From assembly GCA_021819085.1 (NCBI GenBank), contig JAKASJ010000002.1, forward strand, positions 1 through 64,000: 64,000 bases of DNA, in the 5' to 3' direction. Both the position numbers and the translations under genes were made by a program. Every line of letters begins with the position of its first letter. Position 1 is the first letter of the stretch. The notes beneath the pieces were generated by a model. That model did no database searches and had not been told where the DNA came from. It was given only the letters and a program-made list of their open reading frames with translations. Below, piece after piece: positions 47,620 through 56,250 of this stretch. The stretch is from Pseudomonadota bacterium. Its GTDB lineage: Bacteria > Pseudomonadota > Gammaproteobacteria > Acidiferrobacterales > UBA6901.

Positions 47620-48285
47620 ATGGGCTCAGAATCTGCCAATCGTCCTCTGGTCGCCGTGGTCATCGCGATCTTTGCGGTGCATGAACGCGCCCTCAGACTG
47701 CTTCTAGTCCGGCGAATGCGCGAGCAGCATCATCAGCGCTGGGTTCTTCCGGGCGGCCGGGTCCGGCTGGAGGAGAATCTGGAGGATTGCGCGCGTCGTG
47801 AACTCGCAGAGCAGGCCGGGATTTGCGGCGTCTACCTTGAGCAGCTGTATACCTTCGGGCGGGTATCCGCAGATCCGCGCGGCAGAGTCGTAAATGTCGC
47901 GTACTACGCAGTGATGCCGCCGGACAGAGTGGTGTTGCGGCACTCTGCGGACGCCGGAGAAGCGGAATGGTTCGGGTTCGATGCGTTGCCGATCCTTGAA
48001 TTCGATCATCAGGAGATTGTGACGGCAGCCCGCCGGAGGCTCGCGGCAAAGCTGGACTACTCGACCGTGGCCTTTCAGTTGGTGCCGGAGATGTTTACTC
48101 TGGGCGAACTGCAGGAGGTTTACGAGATCATACAGGGCGCCGGTCTGGACAAGCGCAATTTTCGCAGGCGGGTGCTGGCCCTGGGTGCCATCGAGGAGAC
48201 CTGCGAAAAGCGGAATGATGGGCGCAGCCGTCCGGCACGGCTGTATCGCGCCAGGCAGCCGGGATCGGTGGCAATCGTCCGCTAG
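47620..48285 (+). CDS. nrtR: NrtR-like Nudix transcriptional regulator
   Basis: A 221-residue protein combining a Nudix domain (residues about 10-150) with a C-terminal winged helix (MFTLGELQEVYEIIQGAGLDKRNFRRRVL), the architecture of NrtR, the ADP-ribose-sensing repressor of NAD synthesis genes. The Nudix box (residues 46-68) reads REL-A-EQ-AG, so one of the paired metal-binding glutamates is Gln65, which suggests a sensor rather than a hydrolase. It is followed by nadA 173 bases downstream and preceded by a palindromic operator, consistent with local control of NAD biosynthesis. Confidence 0.88.
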   Translation: MGSESANRPLVAVVIAIFAVHERALRLLLVRRMREQHHQRWVLPGGRVRLEENLEDCARRELAEQAGICGVYLEQLYTFGRVSADPRGRVVNVAYYAVMPPDRVVLRHSADAGEAEWFGFDALPILEFDHQEIVTAARRRLAAKLDYSTVAFQLVPEMFTLGELQEVYEIIQGAGLDKRNFRRRVLALGAIEETCEKRNDGRSRPARLYRARQPGSVAIVR

Positions 48286-48458
48286 GCGGTACCGGAAGCA
48301 ATCGGCAGCGACGTTACCGCCGGTGTCAGACTCCGCCGGCTGCACCGGCCGGCCGGGATCAGTGGAATTTTCGAGGCAGCGACGCCTCGCATCGAGGCTT
48401 TCAGAGCGTGCCCCGGGCGGTTACCCGCTCGGATCCACGAAGCCGCTGGAGGTGATGC

Positions 48459-49544
48459 ATGAATAGTCCTGTAGCTGTACCTGTCATCCCGGTCGTTAAG
48501 GCACCCGATACCGCGGAGGTGCTGGCGCGCGCTACCCCGATGGCCGCTGGCGAGCGACAGGAGATCATCGACCGGATCAAGCGCATGCTCAGAGAGCAGG
48601 ATGCGGTGCTGGTGGCCCATTACTACGTGCACGAAGACCTGCAGATCCTCGCCGAGGAGACCGGTGGTGTTGTTTCGGATTCTCTCGACATGGCGCGTTT
48701 CGGTCATGAACATCCGGCAACGACGCTGATCGTGGCCGGCGTGCGATTCATGGGCGAGACGGCCAAGATACTCAATCCGGAGAAGCGGGTTCTGACGGTG
48801 GCACTGGAGGCGGAGTGCTCGCTTGATCTCGAGTGTCCGGCGGATCGGTTCGTTCCGTTCTGCGATGCCCATCCGGACTGCACGGTAGTCGTGTACTCGA
48901 ATACCAGTGCCGAGGTCAAGGCGCGGGCTGATTGGGTAGTAACTTCCGGCATCGCCGTGCAACTGGCCCGGCACCTGAAGGAACAAGGCGAACGCATACT
49001 GTGGGCGCCGGATCGCCATCTTGGATCCTATATACAGCGCGTTACCGGAGCCGACATGGTGCTGTGGCCGGGGGCCTGTGTGGTGCATGAGGCATTCAAG
49101 GCCCAGGCCCTGGCGGCACTGAAGGAAAAGCATCCGGAGGCGGCTGTGCTTGCCCATCCGGAATCTCCCGCCGCCATCCTGGAACTTGCAGACGTGGTTG
49201 GTTCAACCACGCAGCTCATCAATGCCGCACGCCAGCTGCCACATCCCTCCATGATCGTCGCAACCGATAATGGAATCTTCCATAAGATGAAGCAAGCCGC
49301 GCCAGGCAAGCTGCTGATCGAGGCGCCCACGGCCGGTGCCGGCGCGACCTGCCGCAGCTGTGCCCACTGCCCATGGATGGCGATGAATGATCTGCGTGGC
49401 CTGGCGCGCGTGCTGGAGCGGGGAGAGAACGAAGTCCGGCTCGACGAGGAGGTGCGGGTCAGGGCGCTGCGCGCCACCTCACGCATGCTCGAATTTTCGC
49501 GGTCGATCAGACCATCCGCCGGCACGGGATCCTCGACTGCCTAG
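48459..49544 (+). CDS. nadA: Quinolinate synthase
   Basis: A 361-residue [4Fe-4S] enzyme that condenses iminoaspartate with dihydroxyacetone phosphate to quinolinate, the second step of de novo NAD synthesis. Cluster ligands expected are Cys120 (ALEAEC), Cys207 (WPGAC) and Cys304 (CRSCAHC), spaced as in E. coli NadA. Motifs [10 protein letters not shown] and SNTSAEVKA are typical. GGAGGT 5 bases before the ATG supports the start. nadB and nadC are not in the window. It lies in the same direction as the NrtR-like regulator. Confidence 0.96.
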   Translation: MNSPVAVPVIPVVKAPDTAEVLARATPMAAGERQEIIDRIKRMLREQDAVLVAHYYVHEDLQILAEETGGVVSDSLDMARFGHEHPATTLIVAGVRFMGETAKILNPEKRVLTVALEAECSLDLECPADRFVPFCDAHPDCTVVVYSNTSAEVKARADWVVTSGIAVQLARHLKEQGERILWAPDRHLGSYIQRVTGADMVLWPGACVVHEAFKAQALAALKEKHPEAAVLAHPESPAAILELADVVGSTTQLINAARQLPHPSMIVATDNGIFHKMKQAAPGKLLIEAPTAGAGATCRSCAHCPWMAMNDLRGLARVLERGENEVRLDEEVRVRALRATSRMLEFSRSIRPSAGTGSSTA

Positions 49545-49579
49545 CGCCCGGTCACGAGTCCGTTGCGGGAGCGTCTGTC

Positions 49580-50677
49580 ATGAAGGTCGGTGTGGTCAGG
49601 GAAATCAAGGATCAGGAAAATCGCGTTGCCCTGACCCCGGCCGGCGTGCGCGCAATGATCTCCGCCGGACACCGCGTCTGCGTGCAGCTTCTGGCCGGGG
49701 CTGGCTCCGGATATGGCGACGGGGCGTATCGCGAGGCAGGAGCGGAGCTGGTGTCTGCCGAAGAAGCATGGAATTGCGACCTGGTTCTGAAGGTCAAGGA
49801 GCCGCTGGAGTCCGAATACCACTGGCTGCGGGGGCAGATCGTGTTTACCTACCTGCATCTCGCCGGCGCTCCCAGGCTCCTGACGGAAAGTCTGCTGGCC
49901 AGCAGAACCACTGCCGTCGCCTACGAAACGGTCGAGAACGAGGCCGGACGGCTGCCGTTGCTGGCGCCAATGAGCGCCGTTGCCGGGGCCATGTCGATTA
50001 CGGTCGGAAATCACTATTTGTCACGACCGAACGGCGGCAAGGGAGTGCTTCTGGGCAACCTGCTCGGCCGCAGCCACGGCAAGGTGGTCATCATCGGCGA
50101 CGGAGTAGTGGGACAGCATGCGGCTCGGGCGGCAGCCGGCCTCGGCTCGGAGGTGGTGGTTTTCGGGCTGGACCCGAGGAAAGCGGCGTCCGTGCTGCCT
50201 GCCGTTTCCGGGCAAATCCGGTTTCTGGTCTCGGACGAACAGCGCATCACGCAGAATCTCAGGGATGTCGATCTGCTGGTCGGAGCCGTCCTTGCTCACG
50301 GTGCCCGCGCGCCGCATGTGGTCACCGAGGCCATGGTGCAGCAAATGGAGCCGGGTTCGGTGATCGTCGACGTCAGCATTGACCAGGGAGGATGCATCGA
50401 GACGTCACGGCCGACCTCCCATTCGGATCCGGTTTTCCTGCATCACGGAGTGGTCCATTATGCGGTAACGAACATGCCCGGCGCTTACCCCCGCAGTTCG
50501 ACGATGGCGCTGACCGACGCGACGCTGCCGTACGCGCTGCGGCTTGCGCACGGAGGCGTGGATGCGCTGCGCGCAGATCCTTACTTCGCCAAAGGGCTGA
50601 ACACCTTCGATGGGCATGTCTGTTGCAAGCCGGTCGCCGAAGCGCTTTCGCTTCTGGATAATTTCAGGCCCTTTTGA
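49580..50677 (+). CDS. ald: Alanine dehydrogenase
   Basis: A 365-residue NAD-dependent enzyme interconverting L-alanine and pyruvate plus ammonia. N-terminal MKVGVVREIKDQENRVALTP is the family signature. Substrate-site Lys and His are in KVKEP and YLHLAG. The NAD fold GDGVVGQHAARAAAGLGSEV lies near residue 170. The C-terminal VHYAVTNMPGAYPRSST block is conserved. It follows nadA by 35 bases, so cotranscription would tie an NAD-using enzyme to NrtR control. It converges with the Ap4A phosphorylase gene. Confidence 0.95.
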   Translation: MKVGVVREIKDQENRVALTPAGVRAMISAGHRVCVQLLAGAGSGYGDGAYREAGAELVSAEEAWNCDLVLKVKEPLESEYHWLRGQIVFTYLHLAGAPRLLTESLLASRTTAVAYETVENEAGRLPLLAPMSAVAGAMSITVGNHYLSRPNGGKGVLLGNLLGRSHGKVVIIGDGVVGQHAARAAAGLGSEVVVFGLDPRKAASVLPAVSGQIRFLVSDEQRITQNLRDVDLLVGAVLAHGARAPHVVTEAMVQQMEPGSVIVDVSIDQGGCIETSRPTSHSDPVFLHHGVVHYAVTNMPGAYPRSSTMALTDATLPYALRLAHGGVDALRADPYFAKGLNTFDGHVCCKPVAEALSLLDNFRPF

Positions 50678-50782
50678 CGGGATATCCATGGGTGCCCGAT
50701 GACCTGCGCGTGATGCTCGTCCGCGCCGTGCGGCAACTTCCGTGTGACATGCGCCTTGGCGGGGCGCAGGGCATGCCCGGAG

Positions 50783-51700
50783 TCATCGGGACGGGAACCC
50801 GGAAATGGCCACCTCGCGCAGTACATTCATGGGCCCGACGCGCCGGATCGTTGCAAGCTCGTGTTCATTGCGCAGGAAAAAGGACCCGGCAAAGCCGAGA
50901 GCATTCACCGAGATGGTGGTGAAGCGTTCGCGCGATCGCGGCACCATCAGCATCCAGCTCCTGCTGACAAGGAGGTTGTAAGGAGCCGGCCGTGTCCCCC
51001 TCTCGGTGCGCGCGGCTGCGATGCCGAGTCGATCGAGCATGGACAGGTAATGTTCATGGCTTTCAGCCGCGGCGTCCGCAGGGCGCCGCAGAAGGAGCGG
51101 ATCCAGCCTCGTCATGGCGTGTGCGAATGGCAGGGAGACGAGCCGCCCGTCCTGCATGTGCCCGCCCAGCAACGGCGCGATCGGAATGGCATCGCCCTGA
51201 CGGGAAAGCGGCAGTGGCACAAGCTGCAGATGCCTGTGCGTTTCACTCGCGCCGGCAATGGCGCCGCTGTTGTAAAAGCCGAGGGCGTCGAATTCCGCCA
51301 TGCATGTCCACAGGGCTTCGAAGTCACTCCGGTTGAGGACAACCTCCTGCGGCTCGAAGTGGCGGGTGACGATGAGCACGTGATGATCGATCACGCTGAA
51401 TTTGTTGAGAAGGCAGAAATGCGTCGCCGAAACATCGGCAACGAACAGATCCGGGTCGGGCGGAAGGAAGGGGTCCGGCTGTCCTGGTGCGGCGCCCGTG
51501 GAGTCGCGCTGTCTCCGGATCAAGTCCTTGAGTGCAAGGTTCGTGACGATGCGTGCCCTGTAGCGCACGCCTGCCTGCTCGATGATCTCCTCGCGTGTTC
51601 CAATGGGCTGCAGTGCCCCGGATTCGAGCGCCTCTTGTGCGCGCCGCAGGATCGCGGGCCACAGGCGATTTGGTGCCGGTTGGTTCGTGTCCCGGTTCAT
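50783..51700 (-). CDS. Ap4A phosphorylase (ATP adenylyltransferase)
   Basis: A 305-residue HIT-superfamily enzyme that phosphorolyses diadenosine tetraphosphate to ATP and ADP. The active-site block GASETHRHLQLVPLPL carries the His-x-His pattern. Substrate-loop features NKFSVIDHHVLIVTRHFEPQ and YNLLVSRSWMLMVPRS are typical. ATG 51700 is chosen since earlier residues are not conserved. It diverges from the small gene at 51821. Confidence 0.9.
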   Translation of the reverse strand: MNRDTNQPAPNRLWPAILRRAQEALESGALQPIGTREEIIEQAGVRYRARIVTNLALKDLIRRQRDSTGAAPGQPDPFLPPDPDLFVADVSATHFCLLNKFSVIDHHVLIVTRHFEPQEVVLNRSDFEALWTCMAEFDALGFYNSGAIAGASETHRHLQLVPLPLSRQGDAIPIAPLLGGHMQDGRLVSLPFAHAMTRLDPLLLRRPADAAAESHEHYLSMLDRLGIAAARTERGTRPAPYNLLVSRSWMLMVPRSRERFTTISVNALGFAGSFFLRNEHELATIRRVGPMNVLREVAISGFPSR

Positions 51701-51783
51701 CGGAATGGTCCGCGGTCGATGTCCCTGTGCTGCAGTGGCGCTGCCTCGATGCGATTCGCTTCGCGGCCGGTCCTTTGTATCGC

Positions 51784-51812
51784 TTGTTCTGCCGACAGGC
51801 AAGGGTGATAAT
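51784..51812 (+). promoter_or_regulatory. Promoter giving a possibly leaderless mRNA
   Basis: TTGTTC (51784-51789) and GATAAT (51807-51812), 17 bases apart, predict initiation at about 51819-51821, the start codon of the small downstream gene, which has no Shine-Dalgarno sequence. Confidence 0.5.
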
Positions 51813-51820
51813 TGCCAGCC

Positions 51821-52063
51821 ATGCGCGGCATTTCGCTGGATCCGGATACGGGCATCGTCGAAGAGCGCTATGCGGTGGTTTATGCGCCACGGCGGAAACG
51901 CGGACGTTTCTCCGAGGATTGCGTGCAGATCGTCGAATCGGAAGCGGCGGCGCTCGCCGCTGCCAATACTTCCGAGGACCGCTATCCGGCCAGGGTTGTC
52001 GGTCCGGCACGCTCCTCCGAGGGGTTCCGCCTGTATTATCTGGTTTGCTGGCTGCAGGACTAG
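51821..52063 (+). CDS. Small conserved protein, unknown function
   Basis: An 80-residue protein (MRGISLDPDTGIVEERYAVV) with a predicted beta-alpha-beta layout and a basic loop (APRRKRGRF). A TTG at 51812 lies in frame but inside the -10 element, so ATG 51821 is preferred. The clear promoter supports expression. No family is recognised. It precedes the LOG gene by 136 bases. Confidence 0.6.
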   Translation: MRGISLDPDTGIVEERYAVVYAPRRKRGRFSEDCVQIVESEAAALAAANTSEDRYPARVVGPARSSEGFRLYYLVCWLQD

Positions 52064-52199
52064 TCCAGCCGGACGGGCGTCACCGCCCTGCCTGACCGCA
52101 GGGCCTGAGGCGCGGCTTCCGCGTGCGGAAGGACGGCGAAAGACAGGCCTCTTTCGCCGTGGAGCCGGAGAATCGCGCAGTCCCGCGGGAGCATAGCTG

Positions 52200-53015
52200 A
52201 TGACAGAAAGACGGCATTACTCGGTCAAGGCCTACCGCAACGAATCATTCCTCGACAGCCGCGATGCCCGCGCGCTGCGTATCCTCGCCGAGTATCTGGA
52301 GCCGGAGAGCCGCTTCTCGCACTACCGGGTCCATGACACCATTGTATTCATGGGGTCGGCACGCGTGGTCCCGCGCGTCCAGGCCGAGGAGGAGGTGCAG
52401 GCCGCCGAACAGGGAAGCGGCGATCTGGCCCAGGCGAAATTGCGGCTCGACATGTCGCGCTATTATGAGGCTGCACGCGAGCTGGCGCGGCGTCTCACGG
52501 AGTGGTCCAAGAAGCTGAGCGACGAGGAGCGACGCTTTGTTGTCTGTACCGGGGGCGGCCCAGGCATCATGGAAGCGGCGAACCGCGGGGCATCCGAAGC
52601 CAAAGGCATGAACGTAGGCCTGACGATTTCGATACCCGTGGAGGAGTTTGACAACCGGTACGTGACGCGCGAGCTTTCATTTCATTTCCACTACTTTTTC
52701 ATGCGCAAGTTCTGGTTCGCCTATCTCGCCAAGGCGGTTATCGTTTTCCCTGGTGGTTTTGGGACACTTGACGAGCTGTTCGAACTGCTGACGCTGCTGC
52801 AGACCCACAAGATCCGCAAGCATCTGCCGATCGTATTGTTCGGCCGCAAATACTGGAGTGAGGTGATCAACTTCGATGCCCTGGTCCGTAGCGGCACCAT
52901 CGATGCGCAGGACCTGGCGATCTTTTACAGTACGGACTCGGTCGACGAGGCGTACAATTACATCGTGGAACAGTTGTCTCAGTATGCGCTCAAAGAACCT
53001 GGGGCAATTCTGTGA
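52200..53015 (+). CDS. LOG family Rossmann-fold protein
   Basis: A 271-residue protein of the LOG (lysine decarboxylase-like, TIGR00730) family. It has the two family motifs GGGPGIMEAANRGA (about 118-131) and PGGFGTLDELFE (about 184-195), which form the nucleotide-5'-monophosphate phosphoribohydrolase site. The N-terminal extension of some 60 residues marks the longer bacterial type. Activity is probably nucleoside monophosphate hydrolysis to base and ribose-5-phosphate. The GGGAG site precedes the ATG. Confidence 0.92.
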   Translation: MTERRHYSVKAYRNESFLDSRDARALRILAEYLEPESRFSHYRVHDTIVFMGSARVVPRVQAEEEVQAAEQGSGDLAQAKLRLDMSRYYEAARELARRLTEWSKKLSDEERRFVVCTGGGPGIMEAANRGASEAKGMNVGLTISIPVEEFDNRYVTRELSFHFHYFFMRKFWFAYLAKAVIVFPGGFGTLDELFELLTLLQTHKIRKHLPIVLFGRKYWSEVINFDALVRSGTIDAQDLAIFYSTDSVDEAYNYIVEQLSQYALKEPGAIL

Positions 53016-53069
53016 CCGGAGACCGCGATGAGCCGGACCGGTTCGAACTGCAGACAACGCGGAGAACAG

Positions 53070-53654
53070 ATGGGTAAGGGTGGAGTGGGCAGTCTGGCGG
53101 AAATCTATGTCAGCACGGACATCGAGGCGGATGGACCCATTCCGGGCCCGCACTCGATGCTGAGTTTTGCATCCGTCGCCTATGGCGCCGACAAGACGAT
53201 CGTGGGCACCTATGCAGCCAACCTGCAGACCCTGCCGGGGTCCAGCCCACATCCGGTTACCGAGGAGTGGTGGAAAGGCTTTCCCGAGGCATGGGCTGCG
53301 TGCCGCGAAGACGTGCGCGCACCGGAGCAGGTCATGTCCGAATATGCCGCCTGGCTTGAACGGCTTCCCGGTCGCGCAGTATTCGTCGGATGGCCGGCCA
53401 GCTGGGATTTCATGTGGATTTACTGGTATCTGGTGCGATTTACCGGTATGCGGCCGTTCCGCGAAAACGCCCTGGATATACGTTCCTATGCAATGGGGAT
53501 GCGTAAGACCGAATTCCGCATGACTTCGCGCACCTATCTTCCCAAGCGCTGGTTCGACGAGCTGGCACATACCCATGTGGCGCTGGATGACGCGCTCGAG
53601 CAGGGGGCCGTGTTCTGCAACATGCTTGCCGAAAACCGCAGGTCCGGAGCATAG
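53070..53654 (+). CDS. DEDDh-type 3'-5' exonuclease-like protein
   Basis: A 194-residue DnaQ-like fold. Catalytic acids: Asp17 and Glu19 (STDIEADG), Asp113 (PASWDFMW), and the HVALDD block with His169 and Asp174. It is more divergent than DnaQ and RNase T and could act on RNA or nucleotides. GGAGA 4 bases before ATG 53070 favours this start over 53028. It follows the LOG gene by 54 bases and may be cotranscribed. Confidence 0.8.
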   Translation: MGKGGVGSLAEIYVSTDIEADGPIPGPHSMLSFASVAYGADKTIVGTYAANLQTLPGSSPHPVTEEWWKGFPEAWAACREDVRAPEQVMSEYAAWLERLPGRAVFVGWPASWDFMWIYWYLVRFTGMRPFRENALDIRSYAMGMRKTEFRMTSRTYLPKRWFDELAHTHVALDDALEQGAVFCNMLAENRRSGA

Positions 53655-53719
53655 ATTCAGGGGCGGGACCGGGCGGATCCGGCGTGCGCTTCGTTTAACG
53701 TGGATTCTGGGCTTTTTCC

Positions 53720-54280
53720 ATGGCACAAGACGAGTTGACCTTGATACTTCAGGCGCTGCACTTTGCGGCCGACAGGCACCGCGATCAGCGGCGCAAGGAT
53801 GAGCAGGCATCGCCCTATATCAACCATCCGATAGCCGTGGCAGAAGTGCTGTGTGTCATAGGGGGGGTGCGTGATGCGGTGGCCATTGCGGCCGGCATTC
53901 TGCACGATACGATCGAAGACACCGAGACGACTGCAGAGGATATAAGGGACCGCTTCGGGAAGGACATCAGCGAGGTGGTCGAGGAGGTGACGGATGACAA
54001 GACCCTGCCTCCGTTGCAGCGCAAGCAGCTGCAGATCGACCATGCGCACCTGAAATCAAAGCGCGCTCGACTGGTCAAGCTGGCGGACAAGATCTGCAAC
54101 GTTCGCGACATCGTTGAACGTCCCCCGGAGGGCTGGCCGGTTGATCGCAAGCGCCAGTACATTGCGTGGGCCCGGGCGGTGGTTGACCGCATGCGCGGAA
54201 GCAATCGGCCCATGGAGGAATACTTCGATGCCCTATGCGCACGCGCCGATGCCCATCTCGCTCCGGACGCATCTGAATAG
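53720..54280 (+). CDS. MESH1-like small HD-domain hydrolase
   Basis: A 186-residue single HD domain related to the RelA/SpoT hydrolase domain and metazoan MESH1. Metal ligands by position are His36 (YINHPIAVAEVL), His62-Asp63 (ILHDTIEDT) and Asp123 (KLADKICNVRD), matching small alarmone hydrolases. No synthetase or regulatory domain is present. The likely substrate is (p)ppGpp or, as in MESH1, NADPH. It follows the exonuclease gene. Confidence 0.87.
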   Translation: MAQDELTLILQALHFAADRHRDQRRKDEQASPYINHPIAVAEVLCVIGGVRDAVAIAAGILHDTIEDTETTAEDIRDRFGKDISEVVEEVTDDKTLPPLQRKQLQIDHAHLKSKRARLVKLADKICNVRDIVERPPEGWPVDRKRQYIAWARAVVDRMRGSNRPMEEYFDALCARADAHLAPDASE

Positions 54281-54372
54281 GCAGCGGCCAGCGGCGGAAG
54301 GCGGTTTGCCGGCCGGGATTCCTGAGGCCGGCAATCGGGGCCGGGTGGCGGGACGAACCGGATTGTGCATCC

Positions 54373-54687
54373 ATGGCCAATAGCGGCGCAGCACCGCATA
54401 TCGAGATTGAGTACTGTACCCGGTGTGGATTCCTTCTGCGCGCCGCGTGGATTGCACAGGAGCTGCTGCGTGCCTTCGAAACGGAGATCGGCGAAGTTGC
54501 CTTGAAGCCGGGCAGTGGCGGGGACTTTATCGTTCGTCTCGACGGTGTCGTGCTTTTTTCGCGTCGCGAGCAGGGACGTTTCCCGGAGGCAAAGGAGCTC
54601 AAGCTCCTGCTCGGAAATGCCATCGGGTCCGACTTCAGTGTCGGGCACAACCGGGCTGACGGCGGTCCCGACCGGGCGGCAGACTGA
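54373..54687 (+). CDS. SelW/SelT-family (Rdx) protein
   Basis: A 104-residue thioredoxin-like protein. The redox motif CTRC (Cys15, Cys18) takes the place of the Cys-x-x-Sec of selenoprotein W, and the family pattern ETEIGEVALKPGSGGDFIVRLDG and FPEAKELKLLL follows. It is a Cys homologue, so no SECIS element is needed. Function of bacterial SelW proteins is redox-related but uncertain. Confidence 0.85.
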   Translation: MANSGAAPHIEIEYCTRCGFLLRAAWIAQELLRAFETEIGEVALKPGSGGDFIVRLDGVVLFSRREQGRFPEAKELKLLLGNAIGSDFSVGHNRADGGPDRAAD

Positions 54688-54800
54688 AGGTGCATGCGGC
54701 TCGATTTCCGGTTGGTAATGCCGCCCCCCAGAGATCCGCACGCGCTCTGGATGCATGTCTGGTTCCAGGCGAGGCAGAATCGGAGTTGCACTTCGCGCCA

Positions 54801-54818
54801 GCGTGATTATCATCACGC
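54801..54818. promoter_or_regulatory. CRP-like palindrome upstream of the D-Ala-D-Ala carboxypeptidase
   Basis: GCGTGATTATCATCACGC has perfect 7-base arms and contains GTGA-N6-TCAC, 8 of 10 to the CRP/Vfr consensus. TATTGA at 54868-54873 would place it at about -70.5. As RNA it could fold into a hairpin. Confidence 0.4.
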
Positions 54819-54896
54819 GACGGACGGGGAACTCCAACCGCATCTGCCGGCGTTTCTGGGGTCCCGAGTATTGAAATTTTGCACTGGAGCAGATTG

Positions 54897-56072
54897 ATGA
54901 CTTCGTTGATATCCCGTATTGCGCGCATCGGCTTGCTTGCCGCCGGCGTCGCGCTGTTTGTACCTCAGGCACTTGCATCTTCCGGAACAGGGAATGAATC
55001 GTTCGGCCCCCTGGTCCCGCCGTCCCCGCCGCTGCCCGCCGTCGGCAGCTACGTATTGATGGACTTCGGAAGTGGGCAGGTGCTCGCGGAAAAGGACGAT
55101 CAGGTGCATGCCGCACCGGCGAGTCTCACCAAACTGATGGTTGCCTATCTGACCTATCAGGCACTTCAGCACCGGATGCTGTCGATGGATCAGACCGTGC
55201 CCGTCTCAACGGCTGCTTGGCACACTCCGGGGTCGCGGATGTTCATCCAGCCCGGACTGGCTGTCAACGTGAATCAGTTGCTGCACGGCCTGATCATAGA
55301 TTCTGGAAATGACGCGGCGGTTGCCTTGGCGCAGGCGGTTGCAGGCAGCAGAGCCGCGTTCGTTGATTTGATGAACGAGACTGCCCGTCGGCTGGGGATG
55401 AACGATACACACTATGTCAACGTCACCGGGCTTCCGGCGCCGACACTTTACACGAGCGCGCTGGATGTCGCCCGGCTCTCGCGGGACTTGATCCAGAATT
55501 ATCCGCAGGTCCTCACGGTTTCTTCGCGCAAATTCTACACGTACAACAAGATCAAGCAGCCTACCTGGAATCCGGTGTTGTTCCGCGACCCGACCGCGGA
55601 TGGCCTGAAGACGGGGCTAACGGATGCATCGGGCTATTGTATCGACGCCACGGCCGTGCGTCATGGCCGCCGCCTGATCGCGGTGGTGATGCACGGACCG
55701 AGCTGGAAGGAGAGCACTTCCGGCGTGGAGTCGCTGCTCGATTACGGCATGCGCTTTTTCAAAAACCGCACCTTCTACGGTGACAGCACGCCGGTCGTGA
55801 CGCTGACACGGGTGGACTTTAACCCCCTGCATCTGCCTGCCGGAACGGGCCATGCAGTGACCGTTACCGTCCCCAGGGGGAGCAACCTGACGATTCAATG
55901 GTATCTGGATCCCGGTCTGCCCCGTACCGTCAGCACGGGTCAGACGATCGGACACCTTACATTCACTGCCGCAGGACAGGTGCTCAAGACGGTTCCGCTG
56001 ATTGCCCTGAAGCCGGCGCGCGAGGCCGGTACCATCGACGAGTTGTGGAACCGGCTGCGGCTCGCTGTGTAG
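54897..56072 (+). CDS. D-alanyl-D-alanine carboxypeptidase (PBP5/6-like)
   Basis: A 391-residue DD-carboxypeptidase. Signal peptide residues 1-28 end at ALASS. Motifs: Ser76-x-x-Lys79 (ASLTKL), Ser136-Gly-Asn138 and Lys238-Thr-Gly240. The C-terminal beta domain (VTLTRVDFNPLHL onward) and terminal amphipathic segment (TIDELWNRLRLAV) fit PBP5/6/DacA-type membrane association. GGAG 7-8 bases before ATG 54897 favours it over an upstream TTG. Trims pentapeptides in peptidoglycan. Confidence 0.93.
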   Translation: MTSLISRIARIGLLAAGVALFVPQALASSGTGNESFGPLVPPSPPLPAVGSYVLMDFGSGQVLAEKDDQVHAAPASLTKLMVAYLTYQALQHRMLSMDQTVPVSTAAWHTPGSRMFIQPGLAVNVNQLLHGLIIDSGNDAAVALAQAVAGSRAAFVDLMNETARRLGMNDTHYVNVTGLPAPTLYTSALDVARLSRDLIQNYPQVLTVSSRKFYTYNKIKQPTWNPVLFRDPTADGLKTGLTDASGYCIDATAVRHGRRLIAVVMHGPSWKESTSGVESLLDYGMRFFKNRTFYGDSTPVVTLTRVDFNPLHLPAGTGHAVTVTVPRGSNLTIQWYLDPGLPRTVSTGQTIGHLTFTAAGQVLKTVPLIALKPAREAGTIDELWNRLRLAV

Positions 56073-56250
56073 TGGGCGGTGACCTGCAGGAATCCCCCAT
56101 GAGGCATTATCCCGGTGGACCGCCAGGCCGGATGAGGAACCTGGTTCCGGGTGCATGCCAATACCTGGTATCGCCACGATGGCCTGATCTGCGGATTTGA
56201 GTTTTCATCCCCCGTGGAGCAAACTCGCTGGTCAGCCACCAGCCCGGATC

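Noticed and set aside
47384..47620. 78-codon minus-strand frame in the pbpG-nrtR gap
   Set aside because: It overlaps the promoter and palindrome, and has no ribosome site or family pattern.
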